The notes below the pieces were generated by a model. The model was not told where the DNA came from, did not search any database, and saw only the letters and a program-made list of their open reading frames with translations. From Megalonaias nervosa (Eukaryota; Mollusca; Bivalvia; Unionida; Unionidae), in assembly GCA_016617855.1 (NCBI GenBank), contig JAECUM010001894.1:62001-126000 (forward strand): a DNA stretch of 64,000 nt, given 5' to 3'. Made by a program: the position numbers and the translations under genes. Positions 1 through 11,749 of the stretch are shown here, in pieces. The stretch's first letter is position 1; each line of letters opens with the position of its first letter.

Positions 1-1880
1 CCACCTTTTATACTTTATTCAATTACTATCGAGCACGGGTAAAACAAGAAATGAATGCAACACTTGCTAACTAGAATTAGGTTAATCATGAATATTTCTT
101 GCATGGGTTTTTCCACCAATGTTGTTGAAATGTTCAGTTGTTTTGATCAGCAGGTGTGGAAGAAGATAACAAGCCCCTTCCCACCCTCCTCCAGAAGATG
201 TAATAATCATTATCTAAGAATGTTATACAAATTTCTTCCTCATTTTTGTTGTGCAGATATGGGAATAATATGTCCACATTTTTTAAAGTGGTTATTGATT
301 TCCAGACACAGAAATAATGACACTGACTATTTTAGAAATAATGTTATATTTGTTCTTGTTTGACTGATGAAGAGAATGAGGAAAAGACTATCGTAGCATG
401 TATTAATATGGCAAGTCTGATAAAACTATTCTAGTATTTTCTTAGTCATCATAAAAATAGGAGTCAGTATGAATATTGCAAAAGTTATTTTTAGCCTTGT
501 GACCATGTTCATTACGCTGTCATGTCAATCCTGCCAAACCAATAGTACCTTCAGTACTTTGATCAGAATGAAATTGTATTATACTGATAAGCACATCATT
601 GAATGTCATAGAGGCTTAGTGAACATTACAGGTAGAGACTGATATCCAGTTCTGTACCAGACAGAGTATAACAGAAACTGAATTACATTTTGATGTATTT
701 ATAATGAAACTTGCAGATTTATTTCCTGTGGTAGTTAAGGTGTAATTAAAAAATGTGGTGTAGTTAAGGTGGAGTAATCATGCTTGTACATGGAGTTATA
801 AGCCATATTAATGTGTAGGAGGTGAACTCTAAATTGCAGCTGATGCTTATTATGTTGTACCTGACTATAATGATGATATTTTATAACTTGCTGACAAATT
901 TATTTTAAAAATTAATGAAGGATGATTACTTCTAAAGTCTAATTGGGGATTAAAATGGGTCATGTTGCTGTGTCAAATACTTTTTCAAACTGTGTTGGAT
1001 TACCACTTCCGGCAAGTTAATCCAGAATTTCTTGTTTCACAGCAGCATAATTTTTAGGGATTTTCCCTAAAAAGTAATTAATACCTTTGCCCCATTATAA
1101 GGATGATCAAAATATGAAACTTTAGTTTAAATTGTACATGTGAGACCTCTGCTCACTTGTTCCCTCCCATGTCCTGATGTAAGGTTTGGAGGACTTGACA
1201 CTACCATTAATCTGATAAATTAACTTCTCAACTCTGTACTGATGCTTATGCATGGTTTGGGTCTGATCTCGTCTCAACATAAAATCATGCAATTGACATG
1301 GGCAAGTCTCTCTGCAATTCAACAGTGTACAACTGGAATTTCTCTTGGCTTCTGAGTTATGATCAGTTGAAGGTCTCTTTTATTGACATGTACAGTTTCA
1401 GAATCAGATGTCTGACAACTTGTAACTTGATGTGAAGTATATAAATGCTTACATCCTAAGTGCATATGACAGTCGCCTGACAATTCCAAGGACATTCAAG
1501 TCAGGTCAAATGACCAAATCAAATCAACTTTAAAATAAGCAAATGAGTGAAAGTTGCATGTGATTGGTAGCTGGGTCTGATGGAACAGCCATATTGCTGT
1601 GAAATTCAAAATAGTGACAAGAGGTAGTGTTGTCTAAACCCAACTGTAACTCAAGAGCCACAAGAAATACCAGTATACATGTCTAAAATGCACACCGATG
1701 TTTTGGAGATAGATTTGTCAATTGCATGATTTTATGAACAGGTGAGATCAGACCTAAAACTGTCCATCAGTATCAGTACAGGCTTGGTGGATGATTGTCA
1801 GACAACACTATCACTTATTGCAAGTAAGTTTTAAAACTGTAATTATTATGGTAGTTAAATGAATGTGGATGTATTTACAG
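1..1880. other. AT-rich stretch, no gene seen
   Basis: Only short, compositionally random reading frames are present and none resembles a known family. No tRNA-like boxes or tandem arrays stand out. It could be intron or intergenic DNA; the sequence does not say which. Confidence 0.5.
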
Positions 1881-2118
1881 GACAGCATAAATGGATGGAC
1901 ATAGAGAGGAATTAGTTCCAGAGCACCAACATCTCTGGGCACATGGACAACACAAGCGGGCAGAGAAGCAAAAGGATATTTGGCATGCAAAATTGCCCTG
2001 TCAGTGGAATATACCATCTGAGCCTGAGAATTCTGCAGAGAAGGCAACATACAGAAAATATCTTGTTCTCGCCAAGATCACACGAAGGTCATGGCCATCG
2101 TCAGCTTTGTCCAGATGG
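1881..2118 (+). other. weak candidate exon
   Basis: This block is richer in GC than its surroundings. It is preceded by an acceptor-like 'tatttacag' ending at 1880 and followed by a donor-like 'gtgagtc' starting at 2118-2119. All three frames hit a stop within about 35 bases of the acceptor, so it cannot be an ordinary internal coding exon. The possibilities are a first coding exon starting at the ATG at 1891 (about 75 charged residues up to the donor), a second frame from the ATG at 1943, or an untranslated or lncRNA exon. The peptides match no family I recognise. The polypyrimidine tract is poor, and chance is a real alternative. Confidence 0.2.
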
Positions 2119-2480
2119 TGAGTCAGACAATTTTGTCACAGGTGCCCCGGATTTTTTTTTAAAGAATTGCCACTTTCCAAACCTGTAGTTTTTCAGAGCC
2201 ATGTAGAAAGCACAATTTTAACAATATATCTTGGCCATATCTATAACAGTCCTAACCCCACCCAACCCCATTCCATGGTTTTGTTGGTTCAGAATAAACA
2301 TTGTGCCACAGATATCCAAAGTAGTGGACAGGGCAGCAGCCTTGAAAAATCTTTTTATAGCTAATACTGTCAAGCGTTTTAATAGCAGCTACACATGGAA
2401 AAGGAAAAACTGCCATTTGTATACTGGTTCACTTTTCCAGTTTTTTTTAAAACAAAGCAAATTTCATGCACAGAATATCA

Positions 2481-2517
<37 letters not shown>

Positions 2518-5500
2518 TTCATCAAGGTTGTTATATGTGCATTGTTCAATAATGACATAAAACACACATGTCTGTTCCTTCAGATCTATGTTCCATACAC
2601 TATTCACTTTAGTCTATTCTGTGAACTATGGTAAATCACCACTGACTTGAAATAATCATTCATCTTGGTTTATTTTGTGCATCATGACAAAATTATATTA
2701 AACTGGAATATTATAAAACAGAAGACTAATCTTAGGTCTTCTAACTTGTGTAAATAGGCTTGGAAACAGCTGTTATTGCATTAGAAACAATATGTGGATA
2801 GGCCAGTTGCTCAGCTTGCCAAAGGAGCCTTTGATGAATATGGAATCTGTATATGGCTATTCTCAGTGATCCATGAGCCAAGCTTTGCCTGCTATTACAG
2901 ACACGTTTTAAATTTTGAATGACCTCTGACCCTATTGAAAAGTGATACGCCTCTTATCTCTTCTCAAAGATTGAACTTTTTTCAGCAGAGATGGCATTAG
3001 TTCCTAGTCAAATAGATAATTTCAAACTTTACCTGTCTCACTGTCAGAAAATGGCGAAGTCCATTTCTGCTGCAGTAACACAATTGCTCAACCCTCAGTC
3101 CAAATAAAAAAAAAATGCTTCATTGTCAATGACATATTGGTACCATTGAGTTATACTGACAGTATGACTGGAGTACAGTGAGTACAAGAGACATAAGAAA
3201 TGTTTGCACATTGATTGACATGATGTTCCTTTATCTAAATAATGCCTTCCTTATAAAGGGAAAGTTTAGTTTGCATAGACTGAATGGTCATGGTAGATAC
3301 ATGCCGGTGACTGCTTAAGGTGGCACTCCATCAGTTTAGTATTTCGCATAGGGTTAGATTTTTAAAGAAAAATAATTTCCCAGGTTTTCTTCACTGGTTA
3401 TCCTGGCTATTTAAAAAAGACCTTGTATATCTTGGGTATAGTTAAAAGAACTTTTAATTCCCTTTCTTTTGTTATGTGATTCATGTGTTTAATTTGGGTT
3501 CTAGAGAATGCATCTTCAAGGCCTTACTTCAGATGCTCACCTATTAAAAAAAATTGCTAGCTCTGCTTGGTTATTTTCAATTTCTGGACTTCGAAGATAT
3601 AGTTGAAAAAAAAGAGCTAATAACTTTTTTTTTTACTTTTTATTTATTTTGTAAATTGTTCTTTGCACTTTCAGAAATTGGTATTGTCTAGTCTGGCAAA
3701 ATTTATCTTCCCTATTTTAATAACTGCTAAAGACTAATTCAGGCTGAGAATTTGAGTGCATGGAAATTACTCATTTTGGTCAGCTATGTGGTTAGATCCT
3801 GTACAATTTCAACAAGTTCAATATCCAAAGAAATTTCAGCCACAGTTCATGAAAGTAACATTGAGGTAGATGAACATTCTTTCTATTGTGCATGTTGTAA
3901 ATGCAGACATCTTCACCTTACACCTGTCACTCACTCAGAAGTACATAATATTTGCTGAGCACCTCCTAAGGCAGAGAAACCATTGTTTGGTTAGGAAAGA
4001 CTGCCTGCAGACTGCTGAAAGCACGTGGCCATTATACACATGACATTTATGTAGGAAATTTACCAGGGTGAAATTGGAATCACCATTGTGACCAGGTGAT
4101 ATTATATAAAGGTGATCTTTAGGACAAGTTATACTTGACAATTACTTGAGAAAGTATGGTCATTTTAACATGGAATTTTCACTAGAAGTCCAAGGTGAAA
4201 ATTTCCCCTTTCAGCTAATAATTGGAGGTCTTGATCAAAAGCAACATGCTTCCAGAATTGTGCTAATCCAGGTCTTTTTTGCCATCATTTCAGTTGTTGG
4301 CATCCATTTTTATGTTGTAATTAACTTTTCTCCTCAGTTGTCAGCCTTTCTTTATATTGTACTTCAAACGTCATGTCTGCAGTTATAATTATTTTGAATT
4401 TTGTTTGTATCATGTGCACATATAATTTAGCAGTGCTGTCATATAATCACTTGCTGGCACTTTGGTATGGTAAGTTATACCATTTACAATTTTGTTCTGT
4501 TTTTTTGTTGTTTTAAATATTTTTCTCTCAGCATTTAGCAGTGCCACATTAAGATGGCTTCATGACACCCCACCCCACCCAGCCAGTTTGGCATGCAGCA
4601 AGTGCAAGTTCTTGGATGGCTGTTACATGAGTACTATGGGCAGATGATGTGTCAGATTTAACTAAAAGCTCATACAGAAGCTGGAAGATTGGAACAACCT
4701 GTTTTTCATTGTGGGGGTGGGTGGGGGGGGACGGCTAATGACACTTCCTGACTTAAATAAAGTTGTCAACTCACTGATTCTGAGATGGATCACAAGCACT
4801 TTTTGGTACATGAAAATTGCCAGATCATCAATGCCAGGTAGGATTATGTATACTTTCATGATACAAAATTTTGCAGACATGCAAGAGCATGGCCTACCTT
4901 TCTGGTGTAATAAAAGTGTGGTCTTTTCCTCCTCATTCATTAATGGGGTTGAGGTCATTGATTATATCTCATTCCCAGGATAGGGATATCTTTATTGCTC
5001 AACCTTTGCAAAAAATATTGAATCTCTACAGGCACATAATGATTGGTTGGAAATTGTTTTGAATTTAAGTCCACACTATACCAAAATTACCGTTTTGCTC
5101 CAATACAGAATTGCTGTTGTGAACCACCATTTCAGCTGGTTGAAGATCGATGGTAGCTGAGCAATGCCAAGTTTAGTGTAACTACCAGTTTAGGTTTTTT
5201 TAATGAAACAAATGTGTCTTATAACATTCGGCTGAACAGTGTTCGACATATTTTCTTCAAGAAATTGAACTCCATATTCACCTAACTTCTGTTTTTCACT
5301 GATGCCATTGCTCTTCAAAGAACTGAAATAGTGTGGAAACAGAGTTTGAAAAACACAACTATTAGATTGTGTATGGATTTACTTTGAAAAGGAAAAAGGA
5401 AATTGGAGTACAAATAAAGCATTTGGACTCAAATCTGTGTAACATGATCAAATTGTTCAGCCAAGTATATGAGATATTTTGTAAAACTTTGCCTCCAGAT

Positions 5501-5886
5501 TTCCTGCTAAGATTGTTTAGACAGAGCTCCAGATGACTGATTTCTAGGCAGTAGGACCCCGCCCCTCCCCATACATATTTGGTCGACATCTTGTATTCTC
5601 AGACTGGCATCATATTATGGAGTTCTTTTTGTTCATTTGACAAATTTAACTGATGGCTGTTGACTTTAGGAATAATAATGCCAGCTTATCATATATAATG
5701 TTCAACAGCATGTTTATTCTTAATTCCTAATGTTATACTCTCAAAAGAAGAAGCCATTGCTGAATGCATTGTTGGAGGTTCTTCATTTCAGTTATACTTT
5801 CATGTGACAACATGGTTCCAACATTCTGTTTTTTAATTTAAGAATGGACATATGGTGGAAAGTACTACTTGGTTATGTTTGTTCAC
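2119..5886. other. AT-rich stretch, no gene seen
   Basis: Short random frames only. Apart from a TTA microsatellite near 2481 and a short G-run near 4713-4730 there is nothing I can name. Nothing shows splice signals combined with coding bias. Confidence 0.45.
2481..2516. repeat. (TTA)n microsatellite
   Basis: About 11 uninterrupted TTA/ATT units. In this window such tracts are often tails of non-LTR retrotransposons, but no element body is visible next to this one. Confidence 0.9.
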
Positions 5887-6063
5887 TGCTGTGGTTCCCA
5901 AACCTTTTTTGGCTGCAACCCTTAAAATTAGTTTTTTTGAGTATAATGACCCTGCTTCCACATTTTGAAAAGTTTTGCCACCCTCAAAACAAGAAATCCT
6001 GGCGACCCTCCAGAACGTCCTCGCAACCACGTCTTGAGTCACAACCTGAGGTTGTTAACCATG
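5887..6063. mobile_element. degraded hAT-like MITE
   Basis: The left end reads TGGTTCCCAAACC, and the right end, GTTGTTAACCATGG, is a rough inverse of it. The internal phrases about 'accctt', 'gaccct' and 'cagaacgtcctc' match the better-preserved element at 36587-36829. Ends of the CAGTGGTTC type are typical of non-autonomous hAT elements. No transposase frame is present and the 8-bp target duplication is not recognisable. Confidence 0.5.
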
Positions 6064-6731
6064 GGTTTACTGGCAAGTGTAACTCCCTCCCACAATTAAA
6101 TTTAGCTAAAGAAAGATATTATGATTTTTCATTTTCATGTTTTAATGACAGTTAGAAAAAGGGATACATTATAACACAAACTCTGATTCTGTTTCATTTT
6201 TAGTTATCCTTTTTATACCCTATTAGGAGACTACATCTATGACCAGATTGTCTTTTCTCTTTACAACTTTACATTGGTAAAGGGGGTGGGGAGTGGGGGG
6301 AAGATTGTATACTAGATGCAACCCAGTTCTTGTTTCTAGGCTTGTGAGAGTGACCCTGTAACAAAAATTCCAGGTTATTTAAAAATGATAAAAGTCCTCT
6401 TTTGTGGACTATGACCTTCTTAAGAATTAATCTGTTTCATTTCATATTTGATTCTGGTCATATTTGACCCTTTGAATTGGGAATTGATTCAAGTTGTATG
6501 TTCACAGTGTTCACTGCCATTTTATGGAAGTGTGCATTTAATTTTCAAACAATGAAATTTTTAAATATATTAATAAAATATATTAATATGTGTGTACATT
6601 ATTGTGATATTTTACTGTATTCCTGGAAAAGGACAAAAAAATCCCCCCACCAATAAAACCATTTTTTAAACTCTGGAATGGAGATACAAAAACAAAATGA
6701 ACATATTTGTCTACTGTCCAGTAAGAATCCG

Positions 6732-6803
6732 CAGCTGCTGCCTTCTCATTGTCAAAATTGTTAAAGCTAAGTTAAAAATCCAAATCACACACACATATAC
6801 ACA
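6732..6803 (+). mobile_element. SINE family B, 3' end fragment
   Basis: The segment with 'aaattgttaaagct' and 'gttaaaaatccaaatcac' followed by (CA)n is the same 3' tail seen at 38400-38440 (+) and, reversed, at 41659-41710. Only the last 70 or so bases are present; the tRNA head and core are missing. Confidence 0.6.
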
Positions 6804-7071
6804 CTCTCATTGTCATGTAGAAATGTAATAAAATTGTAATAATTTTCAACTCATGCTGGCTCACTTATTTTCATGTTAGTAAATGTAATAAAATTGTAAT
6901 AATTTGAACAGTCATGCCAAAATTTAACAGTTTTCAATGTTTCATGCTGGCACACAGATTGTCATGTTAGTAAATGTAATAAAATTGGAATAATGTTCAA
7001 CATTCAAGCTGACTCTCTGAATGTCATGTTAGTAAATGTGATAAAATTGGAATAATTTTCAACATTCATGA
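6804..7071. repeat. degenerate tandem repeat, 4 copies
   Basis: Four imperfect copies of a unit of about 60-85 bp are built around 'gtcatgttagtaaatgtaat', then 'aaaattg(t/g)aataat' and a 'catgctggctcac'-like spacer. Lengths vary because of indels. It begins directly at the CA tail of the SINE fragment to its left. Confidence 0.7.
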
Positions 7072-7295
7072 TGGATTTTGATAATGTTTTTCACCTTCTT
7101 AATTGTCATAAAATTCTCCTGATTTCATACACTTACTTATAGTTGTGCTAATGATGCATCCTGTGGTTTAATACATGGTCATGTGTTTAACTCAGATGTT
7201 ATGGAGCTTATAAAAAACCCAACAGATTTTGGTTTTATAATTGCAAAAGTGGGAAGAACCCTGTATAAAAAGATGTACAAAGCATTAAAGATGAT

Positions 7296-7507
7296 TATCA
7301 TATATGCTTGCTTAAAAGTTGAGTCCAACTGCAAACTGCATAGACCCAGATCTGCTGTTGCATAATGTGCCGACAGATTTAGGTCTTTGCAGTTCATTAG
7401 GAGTAATCAGTAGAACAAACAAAATAGACCCTGATCTGCAGGCTCATTATGGCAGATCAGGATCTTTGTTGTTTGCAGTTTGACTTATAAGTGAGTATAT
7501 ACGGTAC
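7296..7507. mobile_element. palindromic MITE family C, copy 1
   Basis: An element of about 210 bp whose ends are imperfect inverted repeats: the left end runs 'tatgcttgcttaaaagttga' and the right end is the inverse of 'tatactcacttataagtcaa'. Each half carries its own small hairpin with 'cagatctgctgttgcataatg' type arms. Clearly related copies lie at 39288, 48308 and 63262, with a partial copy at 48690. No coding capacity, so it would depend on a transposase elsewhere. Superfamily not assigned. Confidence 0.7.
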
Positions 7508-7823
7508 ATACCGGGTTGATATGAAGGTTAGTAATGAACCTGTACAAAGCATTACAGGTGAGTACATTAAATAACATTGTCTTAAAGCAGAGCCTTGCCG
7601 AGTTATACAAAATCATACAGATGTAGATGATTGCTGAGATGCATCTGAAAACCATTGGATGAGTCAGATAAAATTGTATCGAGTGGAATGGAATTCCTTT
7701 GTTTGGCTCCAGAAAAGTAAATTCTTCTCGTGAAACTGGGAATTTTGGTTTAGGTAAATAGACAAAAAAAACATGTACATTTTGCACAAATTTAAAATTA
7801 CATTTAAGATAAATAGTAGCCAG

Positions 7824-7825
<2 letters not shown>
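7508..7825. other. AT-rich spacer, no gene seen
   Basis: No recognisable element or gene lies between the MITE and the TA microsatellite. Confidence 0.45.

Positions 7826-7887
<62 letters not shown>
7826..7887. repeat. (TA)n microsatellite
   Basis: About 30 uninterrupted TA units. It lies just beyond the 3' (low-coordinate) end of the decayed minus-strand LINE. Confidence 0.95.
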
Positions 7888-7891
<4 letters not shown>

Positions 7892-7999
7892 ACTTGGAGA
7901 CTAGTAAGCACTTTTGAAGCCAGCTTCTCTGCTGAAGTGGAAGCCACTTACGGGTTTAAAAATTTGCTGATGGTATATATACATAAGCATCAAGAATGA

Positions 8000-10210
8000 T
8001 TCAAGCTGCTCTTTTTTGAAATTGAAGTAGCTTTTATTTATTTTCTGTGTCTCAGTTGCCCCAGAAAGAACAACAGTATTCTAGATGTGGCATGATTTAA
8101 GCATTTGCTTCTCTTCAGGAAGATAAAATTTTATTTGGTTCATGAGATAAAGAAGTGAGCTTACTCTTTTAGTGACATTTTACAGTTGGAGATATTGTCC
8201 ACCATGGATGCCAAGTAGTTTTTCATTTTCAGAGTGATCTGTATCTGTTGCTTTAAACATTACTTGGAAATTTTCATTCTCAAATTTTACTTTGGCTCAA
8301 CTACTTTTGATCATGACTTTTGACTTGGCTGCATTTATTATCATACCACTGTGCTCAGGCCAATGGTTTGCTTGAACCATATCCTGATTTAATTTGGTGC
8401 TGATCTCAAGGCCAGTTGGTCTGATGTTATAAATTGTTGTGTCATCTGTGAAATACTAGGCGTGGAGCTCCATGTCATATGATAAATAATTGATTTGCAG
8501 CAGAAAGAGTAATGGTCCAGGAACTGATCCATGTGGAACACCTGACTTTACTAGTTTCTTATCTGAAAGTTTATTTTATTTAAAATAGAAACTGTTTTGT
8601 TGTCTGACTTAAAGATAGGGTTGAAACGAGGTTAAACATTTTTCAGTTAACTTGATAGATTCTGAGTTTTTCTAAAGGATTTTGTGATTAACAGGGCAAG
8701 AAGCTTTTTTATGTCAAGAAATGCAACTCCTTCAAGATCTATTGTTTTTAACCAAATCATTCACTATTTTAGTTAGCCTAGTGTGGCATGAATGACCTTC
8801 ATAAAAGCCTGATTTTTATGATTGTAGTAAATTGAAAGATTCCAGATAGTTTATACATTCATTACAAACTTGTCTTTCTAATATCTTTGAAGGCGAAAAT
8901 GATGAAGCTAATATAGGTCTATGGTTATTCAAATCTGAAAGATCTCCTTTGTATATTGGAGTTACTTTTGCCAGACTTAGATTGTTTGGAAAAATACCTG
9001 ATGAAATAACTTAAAGATGTACTTAAGCAAACGTGCAGTCACTTCATGAGAATTTTAGGAATTTAGCTCTTGTATCATTAGACCTGTCATGACATCAAGT
9101 TTATCTTATTTATTTATAATTAATTCTAGACTTCTCTGAGGTATTTTGAAAGACTTTTCTTCAAAAAGTTTTGAGGAAATTTGCTTATTTAATTCCTCAC
9201 TTGAGAATCTTTGATGAGCTATGATATCCACAAGGAGGTTCCCCGAGTGGCGGAGTGGGCTAAGATGCACACCTTTACTGATCACTGACATCTCACCTTT
9301 CTCTGTGCGGGTTTAAGTCTTGGGCTTAGCCAACATGGGTGTGTGAGAAAGCTTGCCATTAGCTTCCCTTGGGTCAGTGGTCCTTGCTGAGGTTTTCCTG
9401 GGTTTTTCCTCCAGCAGGTATACTGACCATCATGTATAGCTTATCATGTATTGAAAAATGGCATTAAACTCTGAACAACAACACCTTCCACAAAGTTTTC
9501 ATGTATGTTCACAACGTTTGCAAATTTCAAGATGTTTTTGTGGAACATCACCATTTTTATCACTAATACATCTAATTTGCAAGTTATTTACAGATTTGTC
9601 ATTAAGTCATTGAAAGTTTAGTTTTTTTGGATTGATTTTGTAATACAGTGTACTGACATTTTCCATTATTTGACTACCTTTCTTCACAATATATAAATTT
9701 TTTGCATATTTTAATTTGTGAACTTAATTCATTGTTTTAACAGCATTCAGTACATCACATGTAATCCAAATGGGTTGATTTTGTTACTTGACTCTCTTGA
9801 CATTAATAGAAGCATGACTGTTCCATGTGTCAGTAAACATACATGTCCAAGTATCGAGAACTATCGAGAACATCTGACAGGTCATCAAAGATTCAGTTAT
9901 TGACTAAGACATATCTTTCAGTTCTTTGAGGAATAGCTGTGCATTAAATCTTTTCATTATTTGATACTTGATATATTTGTGGTGAAGGGGTTTACTTTTT
10001 TTAACTTTATTTTCGTATACACCATCTAGGATAATGATCACTTGTGGTATATTGGGAACTGCAATTTCTGTTAACATTGTCAGCATTGTCAGTATAGATG
10101 TGATCAATTAGCATTTCAGATGCTGCTGTGTTTGAGTTGATGCTTAAAGAAACTGTATATAATTCAGGAAATTCTGTATTATAGGAGTAAGGGTGATCAA
10201 TCAAAAAAGG
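8000..10210 (-). pseudogene. decayed LINE pol (endonuclease + reverse transcriptase), CR1/L2/jockey-like
   Basis: Reading the minus strand from 10210 downward gives a non-LTR retrotransposon in many broken frames. Near 10205-9905 is the end of an apurinic-type endonuclease, with IDHIYTDNADNV followed by SDHYP. Then comes the linker, and near 8960-8900 a reverse transcriptase start with LAKVTPIYKGD and NNHRPI. SGVPHGSVPGPLLF follows near 8550-8510, a TDDTTIYN version of the catalytic ADD box near 8455-8430, and KLLGIH and SSLLYLMNQIKFYLP near 8215-8120. Motif order and wording fit the CR1/L2/Rex/jockey group. Many stops and frameshifts show it is long dead. The 5' half of the endonuclease is missing. 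A SINE is inserted at 9234-9486. Confidence 0.75.
9234..9486 (+). mobile_element. SINE family A, copy 1 (nested in LINE)
   Basis: A tRNA-Leu/Ser-like head with an A box near 'gagtggcggagtgggctaag' and a B box near 'gggtttaagtct' is followed by a conserved body ('gagaaagcttgccattagct', 'catgtatagc') and an AAC tail ('aacaacaacacc'). It is flanked by the direct repeat TCCACAA (9227-9233 and 9487-9493), the mark of target-primed insertion. It splits the minus-strand LINE and is therefore younger than it. Confidence 0.9.
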
Positions 10211-10429
10211 AAAGGTAAGTGTAAAACTTATTTATCCCAGCCTGTGACTCTTTAAAACCCACATTTGCACATGGTTGTTTATTGACCTCACATGTCTGCC
10301 TTTGTATATTTTTAAATATATATTACAGAATTTTAACATCTTTGCCTTTTATATTTCATTGTGTAGTACTTTATTGTTAAATTTATTTGGAAAGATTTAG
10401 CTTCTTAAAGTTTTTGTGCCATAAGTTTT

Positions 10430-10690
10430 CGTTAGGTCAACAGTTCAATGGCCAGAAGAACTTGTGTCATGGCCTTTCATCTGGCATATGGTATCTTTTT
10501 GAAATGGCTACTTCCTTTAAGCTAATGGGATGATTGCCACCAAACTTTAAAGACACATTTGTCCCAAAGTTTAGTTGGCCAGACTAATTGAAAATTGTGC
10601 CCTAGGTTGGACATTGAATCTGGCTGCTACAGCAGCCATTTTAAAAATCTTCTTAATTGCTACTCCTGCATACATGCCATCCATTATGCT
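10430..10690 (+). repeat. dispersed repeat family D, fragment
   Basis: Contains the phrases 'gattgccaccaaacttt', 'cacatttgtcccaaagttta' and 'cagcagccattttaaaaat', which recur in altered form at 38900-39200 and 61460-61600. No coding potential. Probably part of an old, abundant interspersed repeat of unknown class. Confidence 0.5.
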
Positions 10691-11507
10691 TTTGGCATAA
10701 TCATTACGCTTTTTTCACCAAATTATGTTTTCTGTTAGACTGTATATTGATTATGCTCTTTTGCTATGTTAAAAAATGAAATAGAAAAGCAAGAAAAAGT
10801 TGTTTTTGTCTTTTTAATCTCACTCATATAAATTTGAGAATATTCTTTAATAGGTGGCTGCTGCGTAAGAATAGCTTAGAGTACTTTCCTTATTTGCTAT
10901 TTATAGCAACTGTATATGACCCATTTCCTAGAAAAGATGGCCTTTTTCAAAAGTGAACTTAACAGATTCATTTTATTGATAAGGTAGTTAGGTAGTGAAT
11001 CAGTCTATACTTTTAAAGAAAATGGTGCCAGATGTTAAGAGAAATGCTTTAACATGTGAGTTGTGGATGTTATATGATGAAAAATATTAGAGCAGATGAA
11101 TCTTTTCAAACTTTAAAACATGACAGATCTGAAAAAGGGACAAATAAACACTGCTTTGCAACCTTGAAAAGAAGAATATGAAAGTAAGTTGTAAATCAGC
11201 ACCATGATCATTGCAGGATTCCGGTTTACGGTCATTCAGTGAAAGTTTCACGTGTAGACTAATAGAAGTGAGAGCTGAATATAAATAATTTTTCTGTATG
11301 TTTCATTTGTATTCTGGTTCTAATCCATATGGATTTTGCTCTTTGTGACAAGAATTTTGACCAGCTGCAGAACCAGGTTAGCAGTAAAAGTGTATCTTTT
11401 TTATATGTGCTGTAATTCTGGCATGTAATATATAAAGTAAACTTTTCACTGCCAAATTGCACTTTTTTGCCACTTATAATAGCAAAAACGTATGCTTATA
11501 CCTCTCA
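10691..11507. other. AT-rich stretch, no gene seen
   Basis: Short random frames only, with no repeats or motifs I can support. Confidence 0.45.
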
Positions 11508-11538
11508 GGGCATTGAGGGGGGTTGGGGTTGGCGGGGG
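11508..11538 (+). other. G-quadruplex-capable tract
   Basis: Four G runs (3, 6, 4 and 5 G) separated by 6, 2 and 5 bases sit in otherwise AT-rich DNA. The pattern fits the usual quadruplex rule. Whether it folds or matters in vivo is unknown. It lies about 240 bp upstream of the 30-bp minisatellite. Confidence 0.55.
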
Positions 11539-11577
11539 TCGCATGTAAGTTCCTGAATGGATGATTTACCAACATAG

Positions 11578-11712
11578 GCTTTTCACTAGAAGAAGATGTC
11601 TTTTGTTAGGTGGTCCTGTTTAACATCAGATTCAACAGCATAGTTATTTTCACTAGAAGAAGACACGTTTTGTTAGGCGGTCCTGTTTAACATCAGATTG
11701 AACAGCATAGTG
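11578..11712. repeat. 66-bp tandem duplication
   Basis: Two near-identical copies of a segment starting 'ttttcactagaagaag' and ending 'aacagcatag', differing at a handful of bases. Confidence 0.85.
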
Positions 11713-11749
11713 AAATACTTGAATCTAGGAACTGAGTGCTTGTTATCTT

